Part shown: positions 37,551 through 46,901 of the stretch, in pieces | How positions within the stretch are numbered: the stretch's first letter is position 1 | Layout of the letters: every line of letters starts with the position of its first letter | Assembly: GCF_002973595.1 (NCBI RefSeq) | Contig: NZ_PVEO01000009.1 | Location: forward strand, 81,209 to 145,208 | DNA from: Jejuia pallidilutea | GTDB lineage: Bacteria > Bacteroidota > Bacteroidia > Flavobacteriales > Flavobacteriaceae | DNA length: 64,000 nt | Reading direction: 5' to 3' | Program-made: the position numbers and the translations under genes | Notes under the pieces: model-generated | Told to the model about the DNA's origin: nothing | The model's input: only the letters and a program-made list of their open reading frames with translations | Databases searched by the model: none

Positions 37551-37650
37551 AATTCAAAAAAACGATATGGTTTAATTTAGCTTCAGGCTTAGAAATAACA
37601 ATAAAATTCTACATGAAAATAAAACAGCTTTACAATAAAAATAATCTGTT

Positions 37651-37974
37651 TTAATGGCTATTTTCAATATCTTCAGACATGTAATACAACCGTTTTAAAC
37701 TTCGCTTAAGTACCGTAAATCGATAAATACCTATTAAGAAAAATATAACGCTAAATAGCAATGCAGCAAATGCTAAATATTGAAAATTAGGAACGTCTTT
37801 TAGTTGAAAAAATGCGATACTACCTAGAAGCAAATATAAGGAGGATCTTATGTATGATAAAAGTGTTCGTTCGTTTGCCAAACGTGTACGCTCTATAGCC
37901 AAATAATCCCTTAAAATAACCTTATCATCTGGTTTAAAGTCCCTTCCAAATTTTAATAATTTCAGTTTTTTCAT
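37651..37974 (-). CDS. DUF202 (YidH-like) membrane protein
   Basis: A 107-aa protein with the DUF202 signature AIERTRLANERTLLSYIRS (about 26-44) and two membrane helices (about 45-60 and 67-90). Function unknown; members are short inner-membrane proteins. It stands alone between the alcohol dehydrogenase and the DUF2911 gene. Confidence 0.9.
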   Translation of the reverse strand: MKKLKLLKFGRDFKPDDKVILRDYLAIERTRLANERTLLSYIRSSLYLLLGSIAFFQLKDVPNFQYLAFAALLFSVIFFLIGIYRFTVLKRSLKRLYYMSEDIENSH

Positions 37975-38185
37975 ACCTTACCTAATAATTCCCATTAAAC
38001 AACCTCATCATTTGTATAAAACAATACAGCACATAAATTTAGATATAAAAACACAAACTGACTTGTTACAACCAAAAATCTATTAAAAAGTGTTGAATAT
38101 TTGTAAACTTTAACAAAGAAAAACGACTTTTACCAAAACTTTAAGAATATTCTACCTTAATTTTAACCGAAATAAAAAAATAATT

Positions 38186-38731
38186 ATGAAAAAATCATCA
38201 ATCTATTCAACTATTGCCCTTGCTTTAATAATGCTACTAAGCATGAACATGAACGCTCAAAAATTTTCAGAATTAGACAAAAGCCCCATGGATGCTGCAG
38301 CATTTCCAAGAGACTATAAGGTTTCTGATAAATTAATAAAAATAGTATACAGCAGACCTATGCTAAAAGGCAGGGAACTATCTAAACTAGCCCCCAACGG
38401 TAAAGTGTGGAGAACTGGCGCTAATGAGGCAGCAGAATTAACGCTTTATACCGATATGAAATTAGGCGAAACCGATATTAAACCTGGTACTTATACCTTT
38501 TACGTAATTCCTGGAGAAAAAGAATGGACTGCAATTGTTAGTAGCGATATAAATGTTTGGGGATCTTATTTTTACAATGAACAAAATGATGTGGCACGTT
38601 TATCTGTTCCCGTAACATCTGGAGAAGAGTTTTTAGAAGCGTTTTCTATTACATTTAGCGAAGCAGAAAGTGGCGTACATATGCACTTAGGATGGGGAAA
38701 CACAAGAATTGCTGTTCCTTTTAAAAAGTAA
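38186..38731 (+). CDS. DUF2911 family secreted protein
   Basis: A 181-aa protein with signal peptide about 1-24 (MNMNAQ). The body contains SRPMLKGRELSKLAPNGKVW then RTGANEAAELTLYTDMKLGE and WTAIVSSDINVWGSY, the DUF2911 signature of Bacteroidota. The family is of unknown function; members are predicted to be periplasmic or surface-bound. ATG 38186. Monocistronic with a terminator at 38748. Confidence 0.92.
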   Translation: MKKSSIYSTIALALIMLLSMNMNAQKFSELDKSPMDAAAFPRDYKVSDKLIKIVYSRPMLKGRELSKLAPNGKVWRTGANEAAELTLYTDMKLGETDIKPGTYTFYVIPGEKEWTAIVSSDINVWGSYFYNEQNDVARLSVPVTSGEEFLEAFSITFSEAESGVHMHLGWGNTRIAVPFKK

Positions 38732-38747
38732 ACAAAAGAAAAACTAG

Positions 38748-38789
38748 AGGCTGAATTCTAAGTTAAAAAGCAAATAATTCAGCCTTTTT
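38748..38789 (+). terminator. Terminator of the DUF2911 gene
   Basis: AGGCTGAATT / AATTCAGCCT with an 18-nt loop and a following T run (TTTTTA). Also faces the end of queE. Confidence 0.75.
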
Positions 38790-38827
38790 AGAGTTTTAAA
38801 TCACCTCTAATCTTAAAGACCTTACTA

Positions 38828-39457
38828 CTAAGGAATATTCAAATATTTATGTGTTTGTAAAGACACTTTCCATTTAGGATGCTTCATCACATAATCTACA
38901 ATCTCTGGGATTACCTTATCGCGCTTACTCCATTCTGGTTGTAAATACAGAATACAGTTTTTGTTAACCTTAGAAGCTTGTTCTTCTGCAAAACGAAAAT
39001 CGTCTTTATTGTAAACAATAACCTTTAGCTCATCAGCTTTATCGTAAACTTCTTTAGTAGGCAGTTTCATTTTTTTTGGAGATAAACATACCCAATCCCA
39101 TATGCCCGTTAATTTATAAGCCCCAGAAGTTTCTATATGTATTTGCAAGCCTTCGGCCTTAAGTTGCGATGTTAACGCCGTCATATCCCAAGTTAAAGGT
39201 TCCCCTCCAGTAATAACAATAGTATCACTGTATTTTTTGGCATTTTCAACAATTTTGGCGATTTCAGTTGGTGGGTGTAAATTGGCATTCCAACTTTCTT
39301 TTACATCACACCAATGGCAACCTACATCGCACCCACCTATTCGTACAAAATATGCAGCTGTACCCTTATGGTAGCCTTCACCCTGTATCGTGTAAAATTC
39401 TTCCATAAGCGGCAACATTAAACCCGCATCAACTAATTGCTGTATCTCTTTTTTCAT
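38828..39457 (-). CDS. queE: 7-carboxy-7-deazaguanine synthase QueE
   Basis: A 209-aa radical-SAM enzyme from the start chosen here. The cluster motif CDVGCHWC gives Cys43, Cys47 and Cys50, with YTIQGEGYHKG just before it. GGEPLTW near 88-94 is the SAM-binding GGE motif. It converts 6-carboxytetrahydropterin to 7-carboxy-7-deazaguanine in queuosine synthesis. Upstream in-frame ATGs exist at 39463 and 39475, but a TAnnTTTG-like box (TATCTTTG, 39472-39465) overlaps them. ATG 39457 is therefore preferred and the mRNA would have almost no leader. Confidence 0.92.
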   Translation of the reverse strand: MKKEIQQLVDAGLMLPLMEEFYTIQGEGYHKGTAAYFVRIGGCDVGCHWCDVKESWNANLHPPTEIAKIVENAKKYSDTIVITGGEPLTWDMTALTSQLKAEGLQIHIETSGAYKLTGIWDWVCLSPKKMKLPTKEVYDKADELKVIVYNKDDFRFAEEQASKVNKNCILYLQPEWSKRDKVIPEIVDYVMKHPKWKVSLQTHKYLNIP

Positions 39458-39568
39458 AAGCATGCAAAGATACATATTTAGGTTTTTTAACTTTGTGTTT
39501 CATACTATTATTTATTAGCTTTGTGCAACCCTGTACTTGAAGTAAGCCTCCTCAAGTCTTGCTTGTAA

Positions 39569-40348
39569 ATGAAAAAAAACGTCTTAGTGTTATTACTTTT
39601 ATTGGGTAGTAACATTTTGTTATACGCACAGGTTGGCATTGGTACAACTAATCCTGACGACTCTTCTATTCTAGATGTGGAATCTACAAACAAAGGTGTT
39701 CTTGTGCCTAGATTAACCACAGCACAACGAAATGCTATTGTTGATCCCGCAACTAGTTTACTTATTTTTAACACTAGTACCCAACAATTTGAATTTAATT
39801 CCAACACACCTGCTGCCCCACTATGGACGCCCTTAAATACTAATGCTACTGTAAGCACTGATGCTAATAACATTATTAGCTCTGGAACAGACAATGGTGC
39901 ATTTTTAGCACCTACAACCTATATTGGTAAATTTATTATTACTGGTACGGGTAGCCAAACCATCTCTGGACTACCTTTTCAACCATCATCCATAAAATTT
40001 TCTGCACATGCTAATGTGGAAACTTACAATATAAATGCAGACAACGGTGTTGGAAACAACAATAGTTCGTTTCAAAATGCTTTTGGCTCTATGCAAGGGT
40101 ATGCCACTAATTATGGCGGTACCATACATCAACAAGTTATTTATATAGGCGGTAATGGTAATTCTATTAACGATATTTCTAGATATGCCTCTAGTGCTAG
40201 GGCCATTGGTATTAGGTATGCGAACCAAAATGGAGACAATTTAGGGTTAACAGCTGCTGAAGTAACTAGTTTTAATGCCGATGGCTTTACTATAAATGTA
40301 ACCAACCGAACAGAAAATATTGTGGTAGTTTTTGAAGCGCATAGATAA
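39569..40348 (+). CDS. Secreted VGIGTTNP-family protein, tandem copy A
   Basis: A 259-aa protein with signal peptide about 1-20 (ILLYAQ). The mature N-terminus QVGIGTTNPDDSSILDVEST is the Bacteroidota fibre/adhesin-type opening, followed by KGVLVPRLTTAQR and a body of beta-rich, Asn/Gly/Thr-rich sequence (TGTGSQTISGLPFQPSSIKF, IGIRYANQNGDNLG). No T9SS signal at the C-terminus (ends VVFEAHR). Its partner at 40468 differs mainly in the signal peptide and in a few positions. Probably a surface or extracellular fibre-like protein; function unknown. Confidence 0.75.
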   Translation: MKKNVLVLLLLLGSNILLYAQVGIGTTNPDDSSILDVESTNKGVLVPRLTTAQRNAIVDPATSLLIFNTSTQQFEFNSNTPAAPLWTPLNTNATVSTDANNIISSGTDNGAFLAPTTYIGKFIITGTGSQTISGLPFQPSSIKFSAHANVETYNINADNGVGNNNSSFQNAFGSMQGYATNYGGTIHQQVIYIGGNGNSINDISRYASSARAIGIRYANQNGDNLGLTAAEVTSFNADGFTINVTNRTENIVVVFEAHR

Positions 40349-40467
40349 TATCTATACATTTATAAGTTTTTATATTATGTATTTCGTCTATTTTTTTGGT
40401 ATTTCATCGATTTTTATATATGTTTGCGATAAATCAAAACTAATAAACGTCTCTCAAACCTCTCAAA

Positions 40468-41244
40468 ATGAAAAAAATAACCTACTCACTGTTGGTGTTT
40501 TTTATTAGTATAAATTGTTATTGTCAAGTTGGTATTGGCACAACTAATCCAGATGACTCTTCTATTCTAGATGTGGAATCTACAAACAAAGGTGTTCTTG
40601 TGCCTAGGTTAACCACAGCACAACGAAATGCTATTGTTAATCCCGCAACTAGTTTACTTATTTTTAATACTACTACCCAACAGTTTGAATTTAATTCGAA
40701 TAATCCTACCACACCTGTATGGAATTCTATAAACGATAATCCTACCGTAAGTACTGATGCTAATAACATTATTAGTTCTGGAACAGACAATGGTGCATTT
40801 TTAGCATCTACAACCTACATTGGTAAATTTATTATTACAGGTACAGGTAGTCAAACCATCTCTGGACTACCTTTTCAACCATCATCCATAAAATTTTCTG
40901 CACATGCTAATGTGGAAACTTACAATATAAATGCCGACAACGGTGTTGGTAATAATAACAACACATTTCAAAACGCTTTTGGCTCTATGCAAGGGTATGC
41001 CACTAATTATGGTGGTACCATACATCAACAAGTTATTTATATAGGCGGTAGCGGTAACTCTATTAACGACATTTCTAGATATGCCTCTAGTGCTAGGGCT
41101 ATAGGTATTAGGTATTCTAATCAAAATGGAGACAATTTGGGGTTAACGGCTGCTGAAGTAACTAGTTTTAATACCGATGGCTTTACTATAAATGTAACCA
41201 ACCGAACAGAAAATATTGTGGTTATTTTTGAAGCGCATAGATAA
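40468..41244 (+). CDS. Secreted VGIGTTNP-family protein, tandem copy B
   Basis: A 258-aa near-duplicate of the gene at 39569. Signal peptides differ (MKKITYSLLVFFISINCYCQ here). From QVGIGTTNPDDSSILDVEST onward the two are almost identical, with substitutions such as IVN for IVD, a changed linker near 80-95 and IFEAHR for VFEAHR. The 120-bp spacer between the genes is not duplicated from copy A. Recent tandem duplication is the simplest view. Confidence 0.75.
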   Translation: MKKITYSLLVFFISINCYCQVGIGTTNPDDSSILDVESTNKGVLVPRLTTAQRNAIVNPATSLLIFNTTTQQFEFNSNNPTTPVWNSINDNPTVSTDANNIISSGTDNGAFLASTTYIGKFIITGTGSQTISGLPFQPSSIKFSAHANVETYNINADNGVGNNNNTFQNAFGSMQGYATNYGGTIHQQVIYIGGSGNSINDISRYASSARAIGIRYSNQNGDNLGLTAAEVTSFNTDGFTINVTNRTENIVVIFEAHR

Positions 41245-41245
41245 T

Positions 41246-41704
41246 TTAATTTGCAACTGTGCCCTTAACAGCAATTACATCGATTTCTACACTCGCATTC
41301 GCAGCTAACTTTTCGGCTGCAAATGTTGTTCTTGCAGGTTTTTTTGTAAAGTATTGAGTATAAACTTCATTAAAAGACTCAAATTCATTTATATCATTTA
41401 ATATAACTGTACATTTCACAACGTTTTCCAACCCAGAATCATGATGTTGTAATATTGCCTGGATATTTTCAATTGTTTGTTTTGTCTCTGCTTTAATACC
41501 ACCCTCCACTAAAATTCCAGTATTATGATTTTTACCAATCTGCCCTGATAAAAAGAGTAAATTATTTGTTTCAACAACCTCGCTAAAGGGTATATTCTGC
41601 CTTTGTGGTTCATGAGACTTATGAAATATAACTGTATTTTTATGTTCTTCGCAAGACGAGCATAAAAGTGTTATAATAATTGCGAATAATATTGTGCTTT
41701 TCAT
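41246..41704 (-). CDS. RidA-family lipoprotein
   Basis: A 152-aa protein with a lipobox (LLCSSC, Cys18), then the YjgF/RidA fold (NNLLFLSGQIGKNHNTG, IQAILQHHDSGLENVVKCTV, FTKKPARTTFAAEKLAANAS). RidA enzymes hydrolyse reactive enamines/imines in the cytosol; an exported lipidated form is different, and its substrate outside the cytoplasm is unclear. ATG 41704 is preferred over 41716 because it directly precedes the signal peptide. Its stop lies 1 nt after the end of copy B; convergent. Confidence 0.85.
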   Translation of the reverse strand: MKSTILFAIIITLLCSSCEEHKNTVIFHKSHEPQRQNIPFSEVVETNNLLFLSGQIGKNHNTGILVEGGIKAETKQTIENIQAILQHHDSGLENVVKCTVILNDINEFESFNEVYTQYFTKKPARTTFAAEKLAANASVEIDVIAVKGTVAN

Positions 41705-41759
41705 ATCAATATTCAATTTTCTAGTTGATTAAAATTACACTATTTTTATCAAAACTTTG

Positions 41760-43304
41760 ATGATGAGTAGAACTGAAGACTTTTCTAAAATTATAACGGA
41801 GAGTAATACATTTAAAGGAGATGCCATAACACTAGGTGCCGCTATGCTAGATGGCAAAACTATTACAGGAGCACATGTAAAAATTCCTTTAAAAACCATG
41901 AACCGCCACGGTTTAATTGCTGGAGCAACGGGAACAGGCAAAACCAAGTCTTTACAAGTATTGGCCGAAAATTTAAGCGAAAAAGGCATTCCTGTTTTGT
42001 TAATGGACATAAAAGGAGACTTAAGCGGGTTAGCTCAACCTAGTCCTGGACACCCAAAGATTGATGAGCGACATGAAAAAATTGGCTTACCCTTTAATGC
42101 ATCTTCATTTCCTGTTGAAGTTTTAACATTGTCTGAGCAAAATGGTGTTAGGCTAAGGGCAACAGTTAGCGAGTTTGGACCAGTATTACTTTCTAGAATT
42201 CTAGATTTAACCGAAACGCAATCTGGTATCGTTGCTGTAATTTTTAAATACTGCGATGACAATAAATTACCATTACTAGATTTAAAAGATTTTAAAAAAA
42301 TATTACAATACGCTACCCAAGAAGGAAAAGATGAATTTACAGAATCTTACGGGCGTATCTCAACAGCTTCTACTGGTGCTATACTTAGAAAAATAATAGA
42401 ATTAGAACAGCAAGGTGCCGATTTATTTTTTGGAGAAACCTCTTTTGAAGTTGATGATTTATTACGTGTTGATGACAATGGCAGAGGCTACATTAATATA
42501 ATTAGGCTTACCGACATACAAGATAAACCAAAATTATTTTCAACTTTTATGTTGAGTTTGTTAGCTGAAATATATTCTACATTTCCAGAACAAGGCGATA
42601 GTGGCAGACCAGAATTGGTAATGTTTATAGATGAAGCACATTTAATATTTAACGAAGCATCAAAAGCACTTTTAAATCAAATAGAAAGTATTGTTAAACT
42701 CATAAGAAGTAAAGGTGTAGGCTTGTATTTTGTTACACAAAACCCAACCGATGTCCCCGAAGAAGTTTTAGGGCAATTAGGCTTAAAAGTACAACACGCC
42801 TTAAGAGTATTTACTGCTAAAGACAGAAAAGCTATTAAATTAACTGCGCAGAACTATCCAGATTCTGAATATTATGACACCACAGAAGTTTTAACTTCCT
42901 TAGGTATCGGGGAAGCCCTAGTTTCTGCTCTAGACGAAAAAGGTCGCCCAACACCTTTGGCAGCAACCATGATGCGTGCACCCATGAGTAGAATGGATGT
43001 ATTAACCGATATTGAACTTGCAGCATTACTTTCTAAATCTAAATTAGCTAAAAAGTACAACGAAACCATAGATAGGGAAAGTGCTTATGAGTTATTAAAC
43101 GAAAAAATTAAAAAAGCTGAGGCCGAAGAGGCTAAGGAAAAAGCAAGACAAGAAAAGGAAGCGCTTAAAAAAGCAGAATCTAAAAGAAAAACTACAACTA
43201 CACGACGCAAAAGTACACGCATGCATCCTGTGGTAAAAGTACTAACCAGTGCTACATTTATTAGAAGTGTTTTTGGCATTCTAACCAAAGTTATGCGTAA
43301 ATAA
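41760..43304 (+). CDS. HerA-like / DUF853 ATPase
   Basis: A 514-aa ATPase: Walker A GATGTGKT at about 55-62, Walker B LVMFIDEAHLIF near 285, then FVTQNPTDVPEEVLGQLGLK, the DUF853 family pattern. After about residue 430 a Lys/Glu/Ala-rich coiled coil and basic stretch (KKAESKRKTTTTRRKSTR) are followed by a C-terminal amphipathic segment (VLTSATFIRSVFGILTKVMR) that could touch membrane or DNA. The family is related to HerA helicase and its role is unknown. ATG 41760 and 41763 are both possible; a TTG at 41757 is not needed. Confidence 0.9.
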   Translation: MMSRTEDFSKIITESNTFKGDAITLGAAMLDGKTITGAHVKIPLKTMNRHGLIAGATGTGKTKSLQVLAENLSEKGIPVLLMDIKGDLSGLAQPSPGHPKIDERHEKIGLPFNASSFPVEVLTLSEQNGVRLRATVSEFGPVLLSRILDLTETQSGIVAVIFKYCDDNKLPLLDLKDFKKILQYATQEGKDEFTESYGRISTASTGAILRKIIELEQQGADLFFGETSFEVDDLLRVDDNGRGYINIIRLTDIQDKPKLFSTFMLSLLAEIYSTFPEQGDSGRPELVMFIDEAHLIFNEASKALLNQIESIVKLIRSKGVGLYFVTQNPTDVPEEVLGQLGLKVQHALRVFTAKDRKAIKLTAQNYPDSEYYDTTEVLTSLGIGEALVSALDEKGRPTPLAATMMRAPMSRMDVLTDIELAALLSKSKLAKKYNETIDRESAYELLNEKIKKAEAEEAKEKARQEKEALKKAESKRKTTTTRRKSTRMHPVVKVLTSATFIRSVFGILTKVMRK

Positions 43305-43341
43305 CAATTTAAACTTATACCCAAACTTAATTATAATTACC

Positions 43342-43914
43342 ATGAGTAAAACAATCATGAATAAAACTATTATATATTCGTTAGTAACTACGTTATGTTT
43401 TTGTGTGGCTTGCAGCAAACCACAAGATCCGTTCGAAATTTCAAAACAACATGTTGGCTTGTTAACCGATTCTACCCAAGTTAAAGATTTAAAACTAATT
43501 TTTAGCAACGATTCTATTGTAAGACATATTGGGGGTGATGAGTTTACAGGAAACAAAAATAATATTGAAATTCTAGATAAATCTGGAAAAAAACTGTTGG
43601 TTCTAGAACCTTCGGAAGCTTTAGACTCTACTTCGGTAATACAATCTGTTCAAATTATAGATGAACGTTACAAAACCGATAAGAATATCTCAAAATTGAG
43701 TACCTTTAAGGATATTGATAATAATTACAAAATTTCGCGAATTGATAATTTAATCAATTCCATTGTAGTAACTGTAAAAAGTCTCAATGCAAGTTTTACG
43801 ATAGACAAAAAAGAACTACCCTCTAACCTGCGCCTAGACATGGATTTACAAATTGAAGCTACACACATACCCGATAACGCAAAAATTAAGTACTTTTTTA
43901 TTAACTGGCACTAA
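43342..43914 (+). CDS. Lipoprotein of unknown function
   Basis: A 190-aa protein with a lipobox (CFCVAC, cysteine about residue 25 from 43342); an in-frame ATG at 43357 (MNKTII) would give a more compact signal peptide. The mature part is beta-rich and polar (LKLIFSNDSIVRHIGGDEFT, IVVTVKSLNASFTIDKKELP). No family recognised. It lies 37 bp after the HerA-like gene and 10 bp before the YitT gene, probably one transcript. Confidence 0.6.
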   Translation: MSKTIMNKTIIYSLVTTLCFCVACSKPQDPFEISKQHVGLLTDSTQVKDLKLIFSNDSIVRHIGGDEFTGNKNNIEILDKSGKKLLVLEPSEALDSTSVIQSVQIIDERYKTDKNISKLSTFKDIDNNYKISRIDNLINSIVVTVKSLNASFTIDKKELPSNLRLDMDLQIEATHIPDNAKIKYFFINWH

Positions 43915-43924
43915 AATTTAATAC

Positions 43925-44899
43925 TTGAATCCATTCCTATCTAAAATATTAATTGATGTAGCTCGCAAAAGACTACAAAAAAAACATACTGATACACCCG
44001 TAAGCAAAAAAGAAGTTGTTCCTCTTGTAAGGCGATTATATGTAGAGTTAACACACGCCGTAAGCGAATATATTTTTATTATAATTGGTGTGTTTTCAGC
44101 TGGTTTTGGGCTAAAAGGTTTTCTTCTTCCAAACAAATTTATAGATGGTGGCGCTACTGGTATTTCTCTTTTACTAGAAAACATTACTTCAATAGAACTA
44201 GGCTTTCTTTTAATTTTAGTAAATATTCCATTTATCATTTTAGCCTCAAAAACGGTAAGTGTAAAATTTGCCCTTAGAAGTGTGGCTGCTATTGCCTTTT
44301 TAGCTTTTGTAGTACACTATGTTGAATATCCTATAATTACAGAAGACAAACTACTTATTGCTATTTTTGGAGGTTTCTTTTTAGGGCTAGGTATTGGCAT
44401 GTCTATGAGAGGCAGAAGTGTTATTGATGGCACCGAGGTATTAGCCATTTATTTAAGCAGAAAACTATCTGTTACTGTTGGGGATGTGCTTTTAATTATA
44501 AATATTATAATTTTTTCTTTTGGAGCTTACATCCTTTCCATAGAAACCGCATTATATGCCATTTTAACATATTTAGCCGCTGCAAAAACTGTAGATTTTG
44601 TAGTTGATGGTGTGGAAGAATACGTAGGCCTTACCATTATTTCTGAAAAACATGATGAAATTAAATCCATGCTTACCAAAAAACTAGGTCGTGCCTGTAC
44701 CGTTTACGTAGGTAAAGGTGGCTACGGAAATCAAGGAGAAAGTGCTGAAAAAGACATTATCTATACCGTAGTAACTCGCTTGGAACTACCTAAACTAAAA
44801 ACTGAAATTGATAAAATAGACCGAAGAGCATTTTTAATTATGGGTATAGTAAAGGATATAAAAGGCGGCATGATAAAACGCAAACCTTTTAAGGATTAA
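43925..44899 (+). CDS. YitT family membrane protein (DUF161/DUF2179)
   Basis: A 324-aa protein with five or six membrane segments (about 48-190), a GGFFLGLGIGMSMRGRSVIDGTEVLA core and a cytoplasmic DUF2179 tail from about 235 (IISEKHDEIKSMLTKK, GRACTVYVGKGG). Function unknown, possibly transport. The frame starts with a TTG (43925) directly after an in-frame TAA; no ATG fits without losing the N-terminal amphipathic region, so TTG is the likely start. Possibly translated with the lipoprotein gene 10 bp upstream. Confidence 0.88.
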   Translation: MNPFLSKILIDVARKRLQKKHTDTPVSKKEVVPLVRRLYVELTHAVSEYIFIIIGVFSAGFGLKGFLLPNKFIDGGATGISLLLENITSIELGFLLILVNIPFIILASKTVSVKFALRSVAAIAFLAFVVHYVEYPIITEDKLLIAIFGGFFLGLGIGMSMRGRSVIDGTEVLAIYLSRKLSVTVGDVLLIINIIIFSFGAYILSIETALYAILTYLAAAKTVDFVVDGVEEYVGLTIISEKHDEIKSMLTKKLGRACTVYVGKGGYGNQGESAEKDIIYTVVTRLELPKLKTEIDKIDRRAFLIMGIVKDIKGGMIKRKPFKD

Positions 44900-44926
44900 A
44901 GTTTTTTAAGTCTGAATAATAAAAAA

Positions 44927-45295
44927 ATGAGTAAAAAAAAATATACCGTTCAAAATAGCTCTTTTGTAGTTCCAACTACCGATGGAAAAGTAATAAAAGA
45001 ACATTTTGGTAATGCTACCAATAAAAATTCAGAAATAAGTATTGCACATATGGTTGCACCTGCAGGTTGGAGCGAACCCTTTCAAACCCCAGAATTTGAT
45101 GAATATACCTTTATCATTAAAGGAAAAAAACAATTTATTATTGAAGACGAAACAGTAATTTTAGAAGCTGGTCAATCTATAAAAATTGAAAGAAACACAA
45201 GAGTACAATACTCCAATCCCTTTACCGAAGTTTGCGAATACATTGCTATTTGCACTCCTGCTTTTTCTATGGATTTGGTAAACAGAGAAGATTAA
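44927..45295 (+). CDS. Cupin-domain protein
   Basis: A 122-aa single cupin. The barrel motif is near PEFDEYTFIIKGKKQFIIED (about 50-70), with GQSIKIERNTRVQY (about 83-96). The usual His ligands of motif 1 are not obvious, so metal binding is uncertain. Its TAA is directly followed by the ATG of the alpha/beta hydrolase (TAAATG), so the pair is coupled. Confidence 0.85.
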   Translation: MSKKKYTVQNSSFVVPTTDGKVIKEHFGNATNKNSEISIAHMVAPAGWSEPFQTPEFDEYTFIIKGKKQFIIEDETVILEAGQSIKIERNTRVQYSNPFTEVCEYIAICTPAFSMDLVNRED

Positions 45296-46120
45296 ATGGA
45301 AAAAAATATTCCTAAAATTATAGGCGCTTTTATAAATTTTATCGCCTTATTTTCCCCAAAATATGCTGCAAAATTGGCTTTACAACTGTTTTCCACTCCA
45401 AGAAAAGGAAAGCTTAAAGCCTCTGAAGCTGTTTTTTTAAAAACTGCGCAACACAAAGATTTTCAGTATACGGGCTTTACTATAAAAACATACAAATGGA
45501 GCGGCACAAGATCTACCATTTTGTTAGCACATGGTTGGGAAAGCAATGCGTTTAGATGGAAGAATTTAATAGAATTATTAAGTACCAAAGACTATAACAT
45601 AATAGCTTTAGATGCTCCTGCCCACGGTGCTTCTGGAAATAAAGAATTTAATGCCGTACTCTATTCAGAGTGTATTAATATGGTTGCAAACTATTTTAAA
45701 CCAAATGTAATCATTGGGCATTCTGTTGGCGGCATGTCTACAGTCTTTGCTTTAAACAGCTTTACAATTAATGTAGAACGCATAATATTACTTGGTGCTC
45801 CCGATGCTTTTATCTCTATATTTACTAACTACGAAAATATGATGGGATACAGCAAAAGAACTTCAAACGCTATTAAAAACCTTATCGTTAAAAAATTCAA
45901 ACATCAGCCCGAACATTTTTCAACTTCAAACTTTACTTCAAATTTAAATATTGAAGGACTTATTATCCATGACAAAAAAGATAGAATTATACCTTTTAAT
46001 GACGCAGTAAAGATTCACAATAAGTTTAAAAAAGCCAAACTTATAGAAACTAAAGGGTATGGCCACGGATTAAAATCTAAAGAAGTTTACAATCATATTT
46101 TAAACTTTTTAAATGCATAG
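45296..46120 (+). CDS. Alpha/beta hydrolase
   Basis: A 274-aa alpha/beta-hydrolase: oxyanion region LLAHGWESN (about 76-84), nucleophile elbow GHSVGG (Ser143, 141-146), acid Asp228 in HDKKDRIIP and His256 in GYGHGLKS. A hydrophobic N-terminal stretch (about 8-30) is not a clear signal peptide. Esterase or lipase is likely; substrate unknown. Coupled to the cupin gene and ending just before rluF. Confidence 0.88.
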   Translation: MEKNIPKIIGAFINFIALFSPKYAAKLALQLFSTPRKGKLKASEAVFLKTAQHKDFQYTGFTIKTYKWSGTRSTILLAHGWESNAFRWKNLIELLSTKDYNIIALDAPAHGASGNKEFNAVLYSECINMVANYFKPNVIIGHSVGGMSTVFALNSFTINVERIILLGAPDAFISIFTNYENMMGYSKRTSNAIKNLIVKKFKHQPEHFSTSNFTSNLNIEGLIIHDKKDRIIPFNDAVKIHNKFKKAKLIETKGYGHGLKSKEVYNHILNFLNA

Positions 46121-46135
46121 TTGTATTTTTGGGGT

Positions 46136-46900
46136 ATGGCAGAAGCACCGTTAAAACGTATTAACAAATTTTTAAGCGAAGTTGGGTATTGCTCCCGCAG
46201 GGAGGCAGACAAATTAATTGATGCTGGCAGGGTAACCATAAATGGTGTTGTACCTGAAATGGGTACCAAAATTGCCCCAAACGATGTGGTTGCTGTAGAT
46301 GGTAAAACAATAAAAAACAGTAAAGATACCTTTGTTTATTTAGCTTTTAACAAACCTGTTGGCATTGTTTGTACTACAGACACTTCGGTTGAAAAAGACA
46401 ATATTATCGATTTTATAAAGTACCCTAAACGTATTTTTCCTATTGGAAGACTAGACAAGCCTAGTGAAGGCTTAATTCTGCTAACCGATGATGGCGATAT
46501 TGTAAATAAAATTCTGCGGGCCAGTAATAATCACGAAAAAGAATATATGGTTACAGTAGATAAACCTATTTCGCAAACTTTTGTAAACCGTATGTCTGGA
46601 GGTATTTATCTTTCAGATTTAAACAAAACCACAAAAAAATGTAAGGTTGAAAAATTAAGCACTTACAAATTCAAAATTATTTTAACCCAAGGATTAAACA
46701 GGCAAATTCGTCGTATGTGTAGTTATTTAAACTACGAAGTACAAACCTTAAAACGAGTTAGAATTATGAATATTAAACTAGATATGCCCGTTGGTGAATA
46801 TAGAGAGTTAACCAAAGATGAATTTGCGGAATTAAACAAACTTATAAGTAATTCAACAAAAACTTACATCCCTAAAAAAAGTAACCGTAAACCATTTTAA
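46136..46900 (+). CDS. rluF: 23S rRNA pseudouridine(2604) synthase RluF
   Basis: A 254-aa pseudouridine synthase: an N-terminal S4 domain ([20 protein letters not shown] then [11 protein letters not shown]) and a catalytic domain with [13 protein letters not shown] (Asp107) and [19 protein letters not shown], the RluF/RluB type. A start at 46121 (TTG) would add YFWG-type residues that do not look real, so ATG 46136 is used. It modifies U2604 of 23S rRNA. 1-nt gap to the VOC gene. Confidence 0.93.
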   Translation: MAEAPLKRINKFLSEVGYCSRREADKLIDAGRVTINGVVPEMGTKIAPNDVVAVDGKTIKNSKDTFVYLAFNKPVGIVCTTDTSVEKDNIIDFIKYPKRIFPIGRLDKPSEGLILLTDDGDIVNKILRASNNHEKEYMVTVDKPISQTFVNRMSGGIYLSDLNKTTKKCKVEKLSTYKFKIILTQGLNRQIRRMCSYLNYEVQTLKRVRIMNIKLDMPVGEYRELTKDEFAELNKLISNSTKTYIPKKSNRKPF

Positions 46901-46901
46901 A

